A DNA stretch of 64,000 bases from Candidatus Nitrosacidococcus sp. I8 (GTDB lineage: Bacteria > Pseudomonadota > Gammaproteobacteria > Nitrosococcales > Nitrosococcaceae). The translations under genes were made by a program, and so were the position numbers. Shown here piece after piece: positions 47,143 to 57,615 of the stretch (within the stretch, counting starts at the first letter, position 1; every line of letters begins with the position of its first letter). The notes under the pieces are model-generated. The model searched no databases. It worked only from the letters and a program-made list of their open reading frames with translations, and was not told the DNA's origin. The stretch is taken from assembly GCF_945836005.1 (NCBI RefSeq), contig NZ_OX241534.1, positions 248,001 through 312,000 on the forward strand, written 5' to 3'.

Positions 47143-47982
47143 ATGCTTTTAAATATACCAAGTACACCTATTGAATTAATGGATTCAATTATTGATATTA
47201 GTAAATCAGCCGGCGAAAAAATCCTTACTATTTATCGTAAAGGATTTACGGTAGCCCATAAAGAAGATTACTCTCCACTCACAGAAGCAGATCTTGCAGC
47301 ACATAAAACGATCGTTCAAGGATTAGAAGCCCTAACACAGATGATACCTATCTTATCTGAAGAATCTAAAGAAATACCTTTTTCAGAGCGTTCTACTTGG
47401 CAAAGATATTGGCTAGTTGATCCCTTAGATGGCACTAAAGAGTTTATTAAAGGTAGTGGAGAATTTACCGTCAATATTGCTTTAATAGAAAATAATCAGC
47501 CTATTTTAGGAGTAGTGTATGCACCTGCATTAGATCAATTATATTATGCAGCAAAAGGGTGTGGTGCTTTTCAGAGAAAAAAAGGAAAAATAACTAGATT
47601 AAAAACTAAATCTAGGGTTCATGGAGTTCCTGTACAAGTGGCAGGAAGTCGTTCCCATACTGATAAATATTTAGAAGTTTTTCTTCAAGACATTAAAGAA
47701 CACCACCTTGTTGCTATGGGTAGCTCTTTAAAGTTTTGCTTAGTTGCTGAAGGAAAGGCTGACATTTATCCACGATTTGGATTAACTTCTGAGTGGGATA
47801 CTGGAGCTGCCCAATGTATTGTAGAAGAATCAGGGGGGGCAGTCATTGATCTAAAAGGAGAAGTGTTACGCTATAACATAAAAGATTCTTTGCTTAATCC
47901 TTATTTTTTAACTGTTGCAGCGGATATTAGTTATTGGCAGCAATTTATCCCAGATGATCTGAAAAATAATAACAGTATATAA
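47143..47982 (+). CDS. cysQ: 3'(2'),5'-bisphosphate nucleotidase CysQ
   Basis: CysQ removes the 3'-phosphate of PAP formed in sulfate assimilation. The 279-residue product is a member of the inositol-monophosphatase-fold family: DYSPLTEADLAAHKTI near residues 43-58, PILSEES near 69, WLVDPLDGTKEFI near 88-100 (metal-binding D-x-x-D-G-T), and the C-terminal motif SEWDTGAAQCIVEESGG near 221-237. It is intact and follows nudE by nine bases. A start at the methionine near residue 12 would also be possible. Confidence 0.92.
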   Translation: MLLNIPSTPIELMDSIIDISKSAGEKILTIYRKGFTVAHKEDYSPLTEADLAAHKTIVQGLEALTQMIPILSEESKEIPFSERSTWQRYWLVDPLDGTKEFIKGSGEFTVNIALIENNQPILGVVYAPALDQLYYAAKGCGAFQRKKGKITRLKTKSRVHGVPVQVAGSRSHTDKYLEVFLQDIKEHHLVAMGSSLKFCLVAEGKADIYPRFGLTSEWDTGAAQCIVEESGGAVIDLKGEVLRYNIKDSLLNPYFLTVAADISYWQQFIPDDLKNNNSI

Positions 47983-47986
47983 ATTT

Positions 47987-49390
47987 TCAAAAATCTACTT
48001 GTGCTCGAAACTCTAAAATACTGGGATGAAGTCCATTAAACTTAGCAATCGCTGGGTTAGTTTCAGGTGCAACTTCATTCACCACATAACCATAGTCTGC
48101 CATGAGTTTAATGTGAGGGTTTAAATGCCAGTTCAGTCCAATTTCTACCATTTGGGTATCACCGCCATGTACGTGGGGTGTATTCATGCTTAACTGATCC
48201 CAGCGTATTGCTACTTCCCATGCCCCCCAGCCACCATAACCAACGTCTCTTTTGGGTTCTACACGAGTAAACGCACCAATTTTTTGATCATAAGCCCGAG
48301 ACTCTCCTGTAAAAAAATAACTAAAAGTACCATAATAACCCGCCAACACATCAGCATTAGAGTAACCTATGCCAGCTAAACGAGCCTGCATATATTCTCC
48401 CTGAAAAGAAAACGGCCCTGAAACTACAGATAATTCAGCCCCAAGCCGTATTACATTTTCTAGGGCTCTATCACCTGCCGTTAGTGGTCCCGTATTTGTC
48501 CATGGGGTACGATCTACATTTCCAAAGGGCTGTGAAGAATAGGTAAGAGGGGGGTTTGCCAGCAGACCGGCAGGATTGACTCTATTTCTTACCCAAGTGG
48601 AACTACCTGATATTCCTAAGTGAAGTAGTTGAGTTGAATTATAGTAAATAGGAAGACCAGTAATTCGTCCACCAACTTGGTAGCGAGTATCTTCAAAGAT
48701 TCCAATCCCTAAGCCTGTATTTTGAGTCTGGAGTGCTGCTCGGGTAGTCCATCGAGTGTCATGGGCATCTATACTAATACCTAATTTATAAGGATTAGGA
48801 TTTTCAATAAAAGCATTAGCAAATAAAGGTCGTTCAATAAACTCTAAGTAACGATCACTAGTAGAGCTAATTAAAGTAAGAGGTTCTTTAATTTGTCCAA
48901 TTTTAAAAGTAACCGGATCTAGATGAGTGTAGCTTACCCAAGATTCAGTAATATTTGCAATAGCAAGCTGATTGACTGTGCGGACAAAGTCATATTCAAA
49001 TTTATAGCCAAAATCCCTGTATAAAACCCCATCTAAACGAATACGGGTTCGACGAGGAGCAGCACCATTTTTAATGGCAGGATCGGAAGCATTCCCAGTG
49101 TTAAAATTAATCTGCCCACCCCCCTGTTCAAATCCACCAATAGTGAGCCGCCAGTAGCCATCATTGGTTTTTATCTCCCAACCTGTTTTACTTAACCCCA
49201 TGGTTAGGTTGCTTTCATTGCTAGTTTTTTCTTGCCTATCTTTTATTTTTTCTTTTCTAGTAAGTGGCTTAAGATCCAAAATTTTATTGCTTTTATTTTC
49301 TTCACCATATGCAGCAGATAATAATGAGCTGCTAAAAATTATTTTATAAATCAAAATATTACTAATTTTTAATGTGCGCTTATTGCTCAT
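47987..49390 (-). CDS. phosphate-selective porin O/P family outer-membrane protein (paralogue 1)
   Basis: The 467-residue product has a signal peptide (ending near YGEE, about residue 30), a short Lys/Asn-rich N-terminal stretch, then a 16-strand porin barrel. Family signatures are SKTGWEIKTNDGYWRLTIGG, FEYDFVR, FKIGQIKEP and WGAWEVAIRWDQL near residues 387-400, closing with FRAQVDF (a final Phe, as required by the Bam machinery). OprP/OprO porins carry phosphate or polyphosphate across the outer membrane in phosphate starvation. It lies next to paralogue 2 and the pst operon, which supports that role. It is convergent with cysQ. Confidence 0.85.
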   Translation of the reverse strand: MSNKRTLKISNILIYKIIFSSSLLSAAYGEENKSNKILDLKPLTRKEKIKDRQEKTSNESNLTMGLSKTGWEIKTNDGYWRLTIGGFEQGGGQINFNTGNASDPAIKNGAAPRRTRIRLDGVLYRDFGYKFEYDFVRTVNQLAIANITESWVSYTHLDPVTFKIGQIKEPLTLISSTSDRYLEFIERPLFANAFIENPNPYKLGISIDAHDTRWTTRAALQTQNTGLGIGIFEDTRYQVGGRITGLPIYYNSTQLLHLGISGSSTWVRNRVNPAGLLANPPLTYSSQPFGNVDRTPWTNTGPLTAGDRALENVIRLGAELSVVSGPFSFQGEYMQARLAGIGYSNADVLAGYYGTFSYFFTGESRAYDQKIGAFTRVEPKRDVGYGGWGAWEVAIRWDQLSMNTPHVHGGDTQMVEIGLNWHLNPHIKLMADYGYVVNEVAPETNPAIAKFNGLHPSILEFRAQVDF

Positions 49391-49507
49391 AAGAAGCAGT
49401 TCCTAAGTTAATTTCCGGGCATACTAACCGGATAATTTAGAAAAGTAAAGAAATAAGATAGATGATGGGGTAGAAGTAAGTAGTCTACTGTTTTTCGAGT
49501 AGAAGTT

Positions 49508-50884
49508 TTAAAAATTCAACTGTGCACGCATCATAAATATATCCGCATTAAATTTTTTATTAGATCGCCCTGATAGATTGTAACTATTTGCTATAGCGTG
49601 CACATAGTTTGCTCTAAGCAAGGTATTATGTGTTGTCCACCAATTTATCCCAAACGTAAAATTATTTTCTTCCCCACCATGTACTCCTCGGCTATTTAAA
49701 TTGATGGCACTATAGCGAGCAGCAATTTCCCAAGCACCCCAACCGTCTTGATCCATAGGGTGATTAAGATTAGTTTGTCCATAAATTCCTTTGCGAGGAA
49801 TATAATTACGACTTTCTCCTGTTAAGAAATAGCCTGCTTGGGCGTACCAACCATTAAAGTTTAATTGAGATAAACTACGTTTACGCTCAATTTGGGTATA
49901 AAAATATTCACTCTGGGCATGAAAAGCTCCCCACACAGTAGATAATTCACCTTGTAACAATAGGGTATTCTGTGCTCCTAGTAGTAAATTTGTCCCAATA
50001 AAATTAGGAGACAAATGAGATTCTGGACTCACTGAAAAATCAAGACTAGGACTTTTAGTAAAATTACGGTAATAAGTGGAACTACCTATGTGAATGACCT
50101 GACCAGGCTCTGCAATAGGAGCAAAGGTAACCCTTCCTGAAGTACCCCAATTTTCTGTAGATTGCCCAATATTAGAAAAACCAGCACCATAAAAACCAGT
50201 TTGTGCAGTCCAGTGTGTCCCTTGTTCTCCTGAAGCCTCTAATACCAAACCTAAGCGACGTCGACCAATAGCTTCATTGTTAATCAGTGAGTTTGCAAGA
50301 GATCGATCTTGGAAGGTAGTCCAGTTACTCCCTACCATAGATTCCATGCTTACTGGTACTTTTTGATAGCCGAAAATAAGATTTACAGGCTGAAACCCGG
50401 TAAATTTAAAAAACCCATAAGTAAGCACTGGATTATTAATCCCAAAATCATTGGTAAAATCATTACCGCCAAAATCAGCTTCAAATCGATAATCCCAAAC
50501 TTTATATAAAGTGCCTGTCACATTTAATCTTAATCGTCGTAGATCTCCTCGAGTTGTGTCCAAATTCTGGACTCCACTTAAAGAAGTAAAATCTATTTGA
50601 ACTCTTCCTCCTAAATCTAAAATGAAATTACCATCAGCTGATTTTGCTCTAAAACCGCCATTATCTATTTCAGTAGTAATAGGGTGGAAATTTTCCGCTG
50701 TTTTTTCTTGTTTTTTTTGCTGAAATCTTTCTTTGCCATTAGCCTTATTAGTTTTTTTTTGAGTGTTGATTACTTTTTTTGAAGATATATCAAGTATCCC
50801 AGCATGAGTAAAAATAGTGGCAAATTGAGCTACTATCCCTAAAAAAGCGATACAGATAAAATGGTTTTTTATTTGAATATACAA
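49508..50884 (-). CDS. phosphate-selective porin O/P family outer-membrane protein (paralogue 2)
   Basis: A paralogue of the gene at 47987-49390: 458 residues with a signal peptide (about 1-29), a Lys/Gln-rich stretch, then FRAKSADGNFILDLGGRVQID, FEADFGG, FGYQKVPVSMESM, a WGAWEIAARYSAINLNSRGVHG block (about 378-399) and the terminal MRAQLNF. The two are close in layout and share the GAWE..ARY and VHGGE segments, which indicates a tandem duplication followed by divergence. It is divergent from pstS across 121 bases, so the two transcription units may share a control region, although I could not see a convincing Pho box. Confidence 0.87.
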   Translation of the reverse strand: MYIQIKNHFICIAFLGIVAQFATIFTHAGILDISSKKVINTQKKTNKANGKERFQQKKQEKTAENFHPITTEIDNGGFRAKSADGNFILDLGGRVQIDFTSLSGVQNLDTTRGDLRRLRLNVTGTLYKVWDYRFEADFGGNDFTNDFGINNPVLTYGFFKFTGFQPVNLIFGYQKVPVSMESMVGSNWTTFQDRSLANSLINNEAIGRRRLGLVLEASGEQGTHWTAQTGFYGAGFSNIGQSTENWGTSGRVTFAPIAEPGQVIHIGSSTYYRNFTKSPSLDFSVSPESHLSPNFIGTNLLLGAQNTLLLQGELSTVWGAFHAQSEYFYTQIERKRSLSQLNFNGWYAQAGYFLTGESRNYIPRKGIYGQTNLNHPMDQDGWGAWEIAARYSAINLNSRGVHGGEENNFTFGINWWTTHNTLLRANYVHAIANSYNLSGRSNKKFNADIFMMRAQLNF

Positions 50885-51005
50885 AATATTTTCTTTTCTC
50901 TTATAAGTGCAATTGTGCTAAGAATATGTTACTAATAAGCAAAATTTACTTTATATAAACATAGTTTAGAATAGCCAAAAAAAAACATAAATTTTTCCCA
51001 CAAAT

Positions 51006-51986
51006 ATGAGACAAAGCTTATATCTAGCTATAGGGTTGTTTTTATATGTATTTCTTAGTACAGACTTGTTTGCTGAGCAGATACAATTGGATCCTCAATT
51101 AAAAGGATATATAAAATCGAGTGGAATCACGGGTAACTTATCCTCGATTGGATCAGATACCTTAGCAGGGCTAATGGCGTTTTGGGCTGAAAAATTTAAA
51201 GAATACTATCCTGGTGTGAATGTTCAATCTCAAATTCCTGGATCTTCAGCAGCCCCTCCTGCACTCATTGAAAGTACCGCTAATTTTGGACCCATGAGTC
51301 GTAAAATGAAAGAAGGAGAAATATCTGCCTTCAAAGAGAAATATGGCTACGATCCACTTATGATTCGAGTTGCTATAGATGCTATGGCAGTCTATGTCAA
51401 TAAGGATAACCCTATTAGAAGAATGACTCTAGATCAAGTAGATGCTATATTTTCAGCGACACGTAAATGTGGTTATCCTAAGAATATTACTCATTGGGAA
51501 CAAATTGGGCTTACAAATAAATGGGCAACCCGAGGTATTCAGCTTTTTGGAAGAAATTCAGCCTCTGGTACTTATGGTTATTTTAAAGAAGAAGTACTTT
51601 GTGGAGGGGATTTTAAGAATGAAGTTAATGAACAGCCAGGATCAGGATCAGTAGTTCAGGGAGTTTCTGCCTCTCTTAATGGAATTGGCTATTCAGGGAT
51701 CGGCTATAACTCTATAGGTGTGCATCCTGTTGCGTTAGCAGTACATACAGGTGCCCCCTTCATAGCAGCTACTTCAGAAAATGCGATCACAGGTCAATAT
51801 CCCTTAGCCAGATTTCTCTATATTTATGTAAATAAACCTCCTCACCAGAATTTACCTCCATTAGAGGCAGAATTTCTTAAAATGATTTTATCAAAAACAG
51901 GGCAGCAACTTGTTACTAAAGGGGGATACACTCCTTTAAATAGCATTATTATTGACCAAGAGCTTACTAAGCTAAATACAGAATAA
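51006..51986 (+). CDS. pstS: phosphate ABC transporter periplasmic substrate-binding protein
   Basis: PstS binds phosphate in the periplasm. The 326-residue product has a signal peptide ending near LFA (about residue 23), then [20 protein letters not shown] near 46-65, [16 protein letters not shown] near 76-91 and [19 protein letters not shown] near 179-197, the loops that hold the phosphate in the PBP-like fold. The composition lacks the lipobox cysteine, so it appears to be soluble. It is first in pstS-pstC-pstA-pstB-phoU and divergent from a phosphate porin gene. Confidence 0.93.
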   Translation: MRQSLYLAIGLFLYVFLSTDLFAEQIQLDPQLKGYIKSSGITGNLSSIGSDTLAGLMAFWAEKFKEYYPGVNVQSQIPGSSAAPPALIESTANFGPMSRKMKEGEISAFKEKYGYDPLMIRVAIDAMAVYVNKDNPIRRMTLDQVDAIFSATRKCGYPKNITHWEQIGLTNKWATRGIQLFGRNSASGTYGYFKEEVLCGGDFKNEVNEQPGSGSVVQGVSASLNGIGYSGIGYNSIGVHPVALAVHTGAPFIAATSENAITGQYPLARFLYIYVNKPPHQNLPPLEAEFLKMILSKTGQQLVTKGGYTPLNSIIIDQELTKLNTE

Positions 51987-52055
51987 TAGAGATTAGTTTT
52001 AACAAAACTAGAGATAATTATTCAATTACATAAATTTAATATTCACCCTTAAGCG

Positions 52056-54311
52056 ATGATATCTAATTCAAGGGATAAAGCACATCTTATTCCTCCTTCA
52101 TTTACTACAAAGTTTAGTCGCTGGCGTATCTTTAAAGATAAACTAGCACGTTACTATATTGTTTTTGGCGGTATTAGCATTATTGTTATAGTAACCCTTA
52201 TTTTCTTTTATCTGCTCTATATAGTTACTCCTTTATTTTATGCACCGCAGATAAAATTTAAAGAAGTGCACCTTGATTATCCTCAGACCATCTCTTATCT
52301 AGGAATGAGTGAAGATAATGCCATCGGACTTCAATTAAATAATCAGGGGCAAGGAGCCTTCTTTTCTATTAAAAATGAGGAAATCCTTAAAAAAATTCAG
52401 ATTCCTGCTCCTAAGAATATAGAAATTAAGATAACCAGTTTCGCTGCAAGTCATACAAGCAAAATAAGCATTTATGGATTATCTAATGGTAAAGGAATTA
52501 TTTTTTATCCCAATTATACTACCATCGATGCAGATAGTAATAACACACCTGAAATTACCTATCCCTTAGGTCCCGTCCCTATTCAAATTGATCCTGAATA
52601 CCGATCTCTCAATTTAGTAGATATCCAAGCTGATAAAGAACAAGTTATCGTTGCTGCAGTTACCGAAGATAGCCGGCTTGTTTTAACTTATTTCTCTCAG
52701 CACTTAAATGGGCTGGATCGAGCCCCTACAGGGGTAACTACAGTTATTGATTTAAACCCATTAATTGTGACCCATATTATTATAAATTCCCTTCAGCAAG
52801 TGCTATATCTAGCGGATTCTCAAGGTTATTTAAATATCTATCAAATTAAAGAATGGGAAAATCCTCAACTTATTCAAAGAGTAAGAGCTGTTCCAGAAGA
52901 TTCTAAAATTACTGCATTCGCATCTTTGGCTGGAGAGATCTCTTTCCTAGTTGGCGATTCTTTAGGTCAAATTAGCCAATGGTTTCCCGTAAAAAATAAC
53001 GATAACCAACCAGTACTCTCTAAAATTAGAGTATTTAATGATCAACATGCACCTATTCAGGCAATTATTTCTGCATATAAACGCAAAGTGTTTTTTACAA
53101 TAGATACTCAAGGTTACATTGGTTTGTACCATGCAACAGGGCATAAAACACTTAAAGTAATACAGATTACCCATCTTCCTTTAAAATCAGCCCACCTTTC
53201 TTTAAAGGGAGATAGGCTATTAGCTGCTGATTCTAAAAATAGGATTTTCTTCTTAGATATAGATAACCCATATCCAGAGTTTTCTTGGCAAAGCTTATGG
53301 GGCAAAATCTGGTATGAAGATAGGCAAGCACCCGAGTTTATTTGGCAGTCTTCATCAACTAGCAATATTTTTGAACCAAAATTTAGCCTAACCCCTCTTT
53401 TATTTGGTACATTTAAGGCTGTTTTCTATGCCATGATTTTTTCTATTCCCATTGCAATTATGGCAGCCATTTATGTGGCCTATTTTATGGGTGCTAAAAT
53501 GCGTAGAGCTATTAAGCCTGCTATTGAAACTATGGCAGCACTACCTACAGTAATCTTAGGGCTTGTTGCGGGAATATGGCTAGCTCCTATAGTAGAGGAG
53601 AATTTACTTAGTCTATTTATTTTTCCTTTATTACTAGTCATTACTATACTTATTTTTGCTTATTATTGGCAATATAGATTCACCTGGTTACCACAATGGA
53701 TTCAGAATGGCTGGGAAATATTTTTTCTAGTTCCTATTATAGTAGGAGTAGGGTTTTTAGCACTATCGCTTAATAAACCATTAGAGACAATTCTATTTAA
53801 TGGGGACATATCTCAGTGGATTTCTAGTCATTTTGGAATTCTCTATAATCAACGTAATGCACTGATTATTGGAATTGCTATGGGATTTACTACGATTCCG
53901 CTTATTTTTTCTATTTCTGAAGATGCAATTTTCAGTGTACCTAAACATTTAACTACTGGTTCTTTAGCACTGGGAGCAACTCCTTGGCAAACCCTCATTC
54001 GAGTCGTATTACTTACTGCTAGTCCTGGAATTTTCTCTGCAATTATGATTGGTTTTGGTCGTACCATAGGGGAGACAATGATTGTGCTTATGGCAGCTGG
54101 AAATACGCCAATTATGGATTTCAATCCTTTTCAAGGAATGCGTACACTTTCTGCTAATATTGCCGTGGAGATTCCAGAGGCTGAAGTAGGCAGTATCCAC
54201 TATCGTATTCTTTTTCTTGCAGCACTACTTTTATTTATCATTACTTTTACTTTTAATACGCTTGCTGAGATTGTTCGTCAGAAATTAAGGGCAAGATATA
54301 GTACTTTATAG
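52056..54311 (+). CDS. pstC: phosphate ABC transporter permease PstC, long form with periplasmic propeller-like domain
   Basis: The 751-residue product is more than twice the length of the E. coli protein (about 320). One membrane segment (about 34-58) is followed by some 390 residues of beta-rich periplasmic sequence with repeated short motifs like those of a propeller (about 65-450). The permease domain follows (about 455-745), with AIYVAYFMGAKMRRAIKPAIETMAALP (the EAA-like loop) and GRTIGETMIVLMAAG. Long PstC forms also exist in Pseudomonas-type transporters. The extra domain is probably for substrate or partner binding. It is 69 bases after pstS. Confidence 0.9.
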   Translation: MISNSRDKAHLIPPSFTTKFSRWRIFKDKLARYYIVFGGISIIVIVTLIFFYLLYIVTPLFYAPQIKFKEVHLDYPQTISYLGMSEDNAIGLQLNNQGQGAFFSIKNEEILKKIQIPAPKNIEIKITSFAASHTSKISIYGLSNGKGIIFYPNYTTIDADSNNTPEITYPLGPVPIQIDPEYRSLNLVDIQADKEQVIVAAVTEDSRLVLTYFSQHLNGLDRAPTGVTTVIDLNPLIVTHIIINSLQQVLYLADSQGYLNIYQIKEWENPQLIQRVRAVPEDSKITAFASLAGEISFLVGDSLGQISQWFPVKNNDNQPVLSKIRVFNDQHAPIQAIISAYKRKVFFTIDTQGYIGLYHATGHKTLKVIQITHLPLKSAHLSLKGDRLLAADSKNRIFFLDIDNPYPEFSWQSLWGKIWYEDRQAPEFIWQSSSTSNIFEPKFSLTPLLFGTFKAVFYAMIFSIPIAIMAAIYVAYFMGAKMRRAIKPAIETMAALPTVILGLVAGIWLAPIVEENLLSLFIFPLLLVITILIFAYYWQYRFTWLPQWIQNGWEIFFLVPIIVGVGFLALSLNKPLETILFNGDISQWISSHFGILYNQRNALIIGIAMGFTTIPLIFSISEDAIFSVPKHLTTGSLALGATPWQTLIRVVLLTASPGIFSAIMIGFGRTIGETMIVLMAAGNTPIMDFNPFQGMRTLSANIAVEIPEAEVGSIHYRILFLAALLLFIITFTFNTLAEIVRQKLRARYSTL

Positions 54312-54322
54312 GTATATGATAT

Positions 54323-55984
54323 ATGAAAACATGGTTTAAATCTGGTAGTCCGTGGATTTGGCTTGCAGCAGGTGCGGTTAGCATCAGCGTAGTAATGATA
54401 TTGGGGCTAATCACTTTGCTTTTTATAAATAGTATAGGAAATTTTTGGCCTAAAAAGGTAGTAGAAATTAGCTATATTCAGGAAAACGGAGAAGCAATCC
54501 GATATATTGGAGAAATCATCAATCAAACACAAGACAATTTAGATCAATCAGAGAATATAGGGATTTCAATATTTAATGAAACAGATGTAAACACTAGAGA
54601 GTTACTTAACTTAGGAAATCGGGATTTTTTTAACCGCGATTTTGTTTGGATTTCAAATAATAAAATTAAAGATCAGAGTTACCCCAAAGATTTAGTTGCA
54701 ATAGAGCGTCAAGAATGGGGAAATGCTTATGGTTATGTTAAAGCCATTAAAGAGCATGGGAAAATTATTGCAGAAATAAAAGAAACCAATAAACTATGGA
54801 GTGTCCTTCAGGAAAAATTAGCCAGATCCCATATACTTACTGATCAAGTTGTCCATATAAAAAAACATGAAATTAATATTATTAATAGCCGCTTAGAAAC
54901 ACTGAGACTCTATCGTAGGAAGCTTCAAATCCAAGGAGCTATTGATAAAGCGATCTATAGTGAAATTGAAGTGAAATCCCAAGATCTCCAGCGGAAATAT
55001 CAAGAGGTAGAAAAGAAATTAAATAACCTCTACCAAAAAAATAAGCGAGATGAATTAATACTTGAAATTGCCGATGGGCAACTGATTAATATTCCGCTCT
55101 CAAAAATTATTCATCTGTATCATCCTAATCAAATGGGAATAGGGCAGAGAGTTAACTATTCGCTCCAAAAGATTTACGATTTTATTGCTAAAGATCCACG
55201 AGAAGCAAACACTGAAGGTGGCGTATTTCCTGCTATTTTTGGCACCATAGCAATGGCACTTATTATGTCTATTTTAGTAACTCCTTTTGGAGTACTTGCT
55301 GCCATTTACTTACATGAATATGCAACACAGGGTCTACTGGTACGTATTGTACGGATCGCTGTGAATAATCTAGCAGGGGTTCCTTCTATTGTTTATGGAA
55401 TATTTGGGCTTGGGTTTTTTGTTTATTTTTTAGGTGGAAATATTGATCAATGGTTTTTTCCTGAGGCATTACCCGCACCTACCTTTGGTACCCCTGGGTT
55501 ACTTTGGGCTTCTTTAACCTTAGCGATTTTAACCGTACCTGTAGTCATTGTCACTACGGAAGAAGGGTTATCAAGAATACCTCGCTCAATTCGAGAAGGA
55601 AGTTTAGCACTAGGAGCCACTCAGGCAGAAACTCTATGGCGTACTGTGTTGCCTATGGCTGCCCCAGCTATGATTACAGGGCTTATTCTTGCAGTTGCAA
55701 GGGCCGCTGGAGAGGTCGCACCGCTTATGCTTGTTGGTGTAGTAAGCTTTGCACCAACTTTACCTCTAGATGAAGAGTTTCCTTTTATCCATCTTAATCG
55801 TGAATTTATGCACCTAGGATTTCATATTTATGATGTAGGCTTTCAAAGTCCAAATATAGATGCAGTACAACCCCTTGTATATGCTACTGCTTTTCTATTA
55901 GTGCTCATTATTGTAGGGTTAAACTTGACTGCAATTATTATACGTAACCGGTTACGTGAGCGATATCATACAGCAGAGACTTGA
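54323..55984 (+). CDS. pstA: phosphate ABC transporter permease PstA, long form with coiled-coil insert
   Basis: The 553-residue product has an N-terminal membrane segment (about 13-35), a long periplasmic region (about 40-295) with a helical, coiled-coil-like stretch at about 157-246 rich in K, E, L and R, and the permease domain (about 300-545). The permease has [28 protein letters not shown], then [27 protein letters not shown] (EAA loop) and [14 protein letters not shown]. Like pstC it is much longer than the E. coli form (about 296). The two extra domains face the periplasm and could pair with each other. It is 11 bases after pstC. Confidence 0.9.
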   Translation: MKTWFKSGSPWIWLAAGAVSISVVMILGLITLLFINSIGNFWPKKVVEISYIQENGEAIRYIGEIINQTQDNLDQSENIGISIFNETDVNTRELLNLGNRDFFNRDFVWISNNKIKDQSYPKDLVAIERQEWGNAYGYVKAIKEHGKIIAEIKETNKLWSVLQEKLARSHILTDQVVHIKKHEINIINSRLETLRLYRRKLQIQGAIDKAIYSEIEVKSQDLQRKYQEVEKKLNNLYQKNKRDELILEIADGQLINIPLSKIIHLYHPNQMGIGQRVNYSLQKIYDFIAKDPREANTEGGVFPAIFGTIAMALIMSILVTPFGVLAAIYLHEYATQGLLVRIVRIAVNNLAGVPSIVYGIFGLGFFVYFLGGNIDQWFFPEALPAPTFGTPGLLWASLTLAILTVPVVIVTTEEGLSRIPRSIREGSLALGATQAETLWRTVLPMAAPAMITGLILAVARAAGEVAPLMLVGVVSFAPTLPLDEEFPFIHLNREFMHLGFHIYDVGFQSPNIDAVQPLVYATAFLLVLIIVGLNLTAIIIRNRLRERYHTAET

Positions 55985-56003
55985 GTTAAGTAAACTGATC
56001 ATT

Positions 56004-56861
56004 ATGAATATAAAAGAAAATTCCTCAGAATTTCATCAATATAAAAATAAAATTGATCCTACTTTAATTGGCCAAAGTGCTATTAAACGGTTAAGCCTTG
56101 TAAAAGAAAAACCTTGCTTGCGCGTTGAATCATTTAATCTCTATTATAGAGATACTCATGCACTTAAAGAAATTAATATGACTCTCCCCGAACAGAGAGT
56201 AACTGCATTTATTGGTCCTAGTGGGTGTGGAAAATCTACGTTACTACGATGTTTTAATCGAATGAACGATTTAATACAAGGGGTACGTATTGAAGGCAGG
56301 GTATCGCTCCATGGTCAAGATATTTATGATAAAACCATTAATGTTGCAGATTTACGTCGCCAAGTAGGGATGGTCTTTCAGAAACCTAACCCCTTTCCAA
56401 AATCTATCTATGAAAATGTAGCCTATGGGTTACGACTGCAAGGAATAAAAAAACAAAAGCTCCTAGATGAAGTGGTAGAAAAATCTCTTATCAGTGCTGC
56501 ATTATGGGATGAAGTTAAAGATCGGATCCATGATAATGCCATGGGGCTTTCAGGAGGGCAACAGCAGCGATTAGTAATTGCCAGAGCAATTGCTATAGAA
56601 CCAGAAGTGCTGTTATTAGATGAGCCTGCTTCTGCCTTGGATCCAATTTCCACCTTAAAGATTGAGGAGCTCATTTTTAAATTAAAAAGTGAATATACTA
56701 TTGTAATTGTTACCCATAGCATGCAACAGGCAGCTAGAGTATCGGATTACACTGCTTTTTTATACCTTGGTGAATTAGTAGAATTTAGTGATACAGGTAC
56801 CCTATTTACAAACCCTAAAAAAAAGCAAACTGAAGATTACATCACAGGCCGCTATGGATAA
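56004..56861 (+). CDS. pstB: phosphate ABC transporter ATPase
   Basis: PstB powers phosphate import. It shows Walker [22 protein letters not shown]-loop [20 protein letters not shown], signature [16 protein letters not shown], Walker [17 protein letters not shown] and the switch His in [13 protein letters not shown]. From the ATG at 56004 it is 285 residues, slightly longer at the N terminus than E. coli PstB. A GTG at 55956 would overlap pstA by 29 bases; I prefer the ATG because conserved sequence begins after it, but the start is uncertain. Confidence 0.93.
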   Translation: MNIKENSSEFHQYKNKIDPTLIGQSAIKRLSLVKEKPCLRVESFNLYYRDTHALKEINMTLPEQRVTAFIGPSGCGKSTLLRCFNRMNDLIQGVRIEGRVSLHGQDIYDKTINVADLRRQVGMVFQKPNPFPKSIYENVAYGLRLQGIKKQKLLDEVVEKSLISAALWDEVKDRIHDNAMGLSGGQQQRLVIARAIAIEPEVLLLDEPASALDPISTLKIEELIFKLKSEYTIVIVTHSMQQAARVSDYTAFLYLGELVEFSDTGTLFTNPKKKQTEDYITGRYG

Positions 56862-56880
56862 TAACAAGTAAGGAGAATTT

Positions 56881-57594
56881 ATGCCCTATATCACCTCTCC
56901 CCATACCTCTAGACAATATGATAGAGAGTTAGAGGGTATTCGTACTCGAGTATTGTTAATGGGACAATTTGTCGCTCAACAGGTATCAGAATCGGTTGAA
57001 TCTTTAGTCAAGGGGGATGCAGAGCAAGCTAGGAAAGTGATTAGTAACGAATATCAAGTAGATGCTATGGATATCTCTATTGATGAGGAGTGCACTCAGA
57101 TTCTTGCCTGCCGTCAGCCCGCAGCTAGTGATTTACGCCTTGTCATTGCAGTTATTAAAATAATTGCCGATTTAGAACGAATTGGAGATGGAGCAGAGCG
57201 TGTTAGCCGTGCAGCAATTCGATCCTCAAAATGGGATACCCCCTCCAATATTTATGAATCCATAAAATCCTTAGCAAACTATACCCTAGCTATGCTTTAT
57301 GATTCTTTGGAAGCTTTTAAAAAAATGGATATGGAAATGGCACTTGAAGTAGCTACTAAAGATCCTCAAGTGGATGCCCAATATGAAGGGATTCTCCGCC
57401 AGCTAATTACTTATATGATCGAGGATCCAAGAAATATTTCTTGGGCAGTAGAACTGCTTTGGGTAGGGAGAGCTTTAGAGCGAATTGGCGATCATGTGCG
57501 CAATATTTGCGAATATGTGATTTACCTTGTGAAAGGTAAGGACGTACGCCATGCTGGATTAGAAGATATAGAGCAAATTGTCTACGATAAATAA
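56881..57594 (+). CDS. phoU: phosphate signalling regulator PhoU
   Basis: PhoU connects the Pst transporter to the PhoR sensor and lowers Pho signalling in phosphate excess. The 237-residue product has the two three-helix-bundle repeats, with the metal-binding motifs QPAASDLRLVIAVIKIIADLERIGDGAERV near residues 79-108 and ALERIGDHVRNICEYV near 198-213. An AAGGAG ribosome binding site lies seven bases upstream. It closes the pst operon. The sensor and response regulator (phoR, phoB) are not in the window. Confidence 0.95.
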   Translation: MPYITSPHTSRQYDRELEGIRTRVLLMGQFVAQQVSESVESLVKGDAEQARKVISNEYQVDAMDISIDEECTQILACRQPAASDLRLVIAVIKIIADLERIGDGAERVSRAAIRSSKWDTPSNIYESIKSLANYTLAMLYDSLEAFKKMDMEMALEVATKDPQVDAQYEGILRQLITYMIEDPRNISWAVELLWVGRALERIGDHVRNICEYVIYLVKGKDVRHAGLEDIEQIVYDK

Positions 57595-57615
57595 TATGAT
57601 ATTAATAGGGAGTTA

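Noticed and set aside
50885-51005. Possible Pho box in the porin-pstS divergent region.
   Set aside because: Only weak TTGTGCT and TGTTACT fragments at the wrong spacing were seen.
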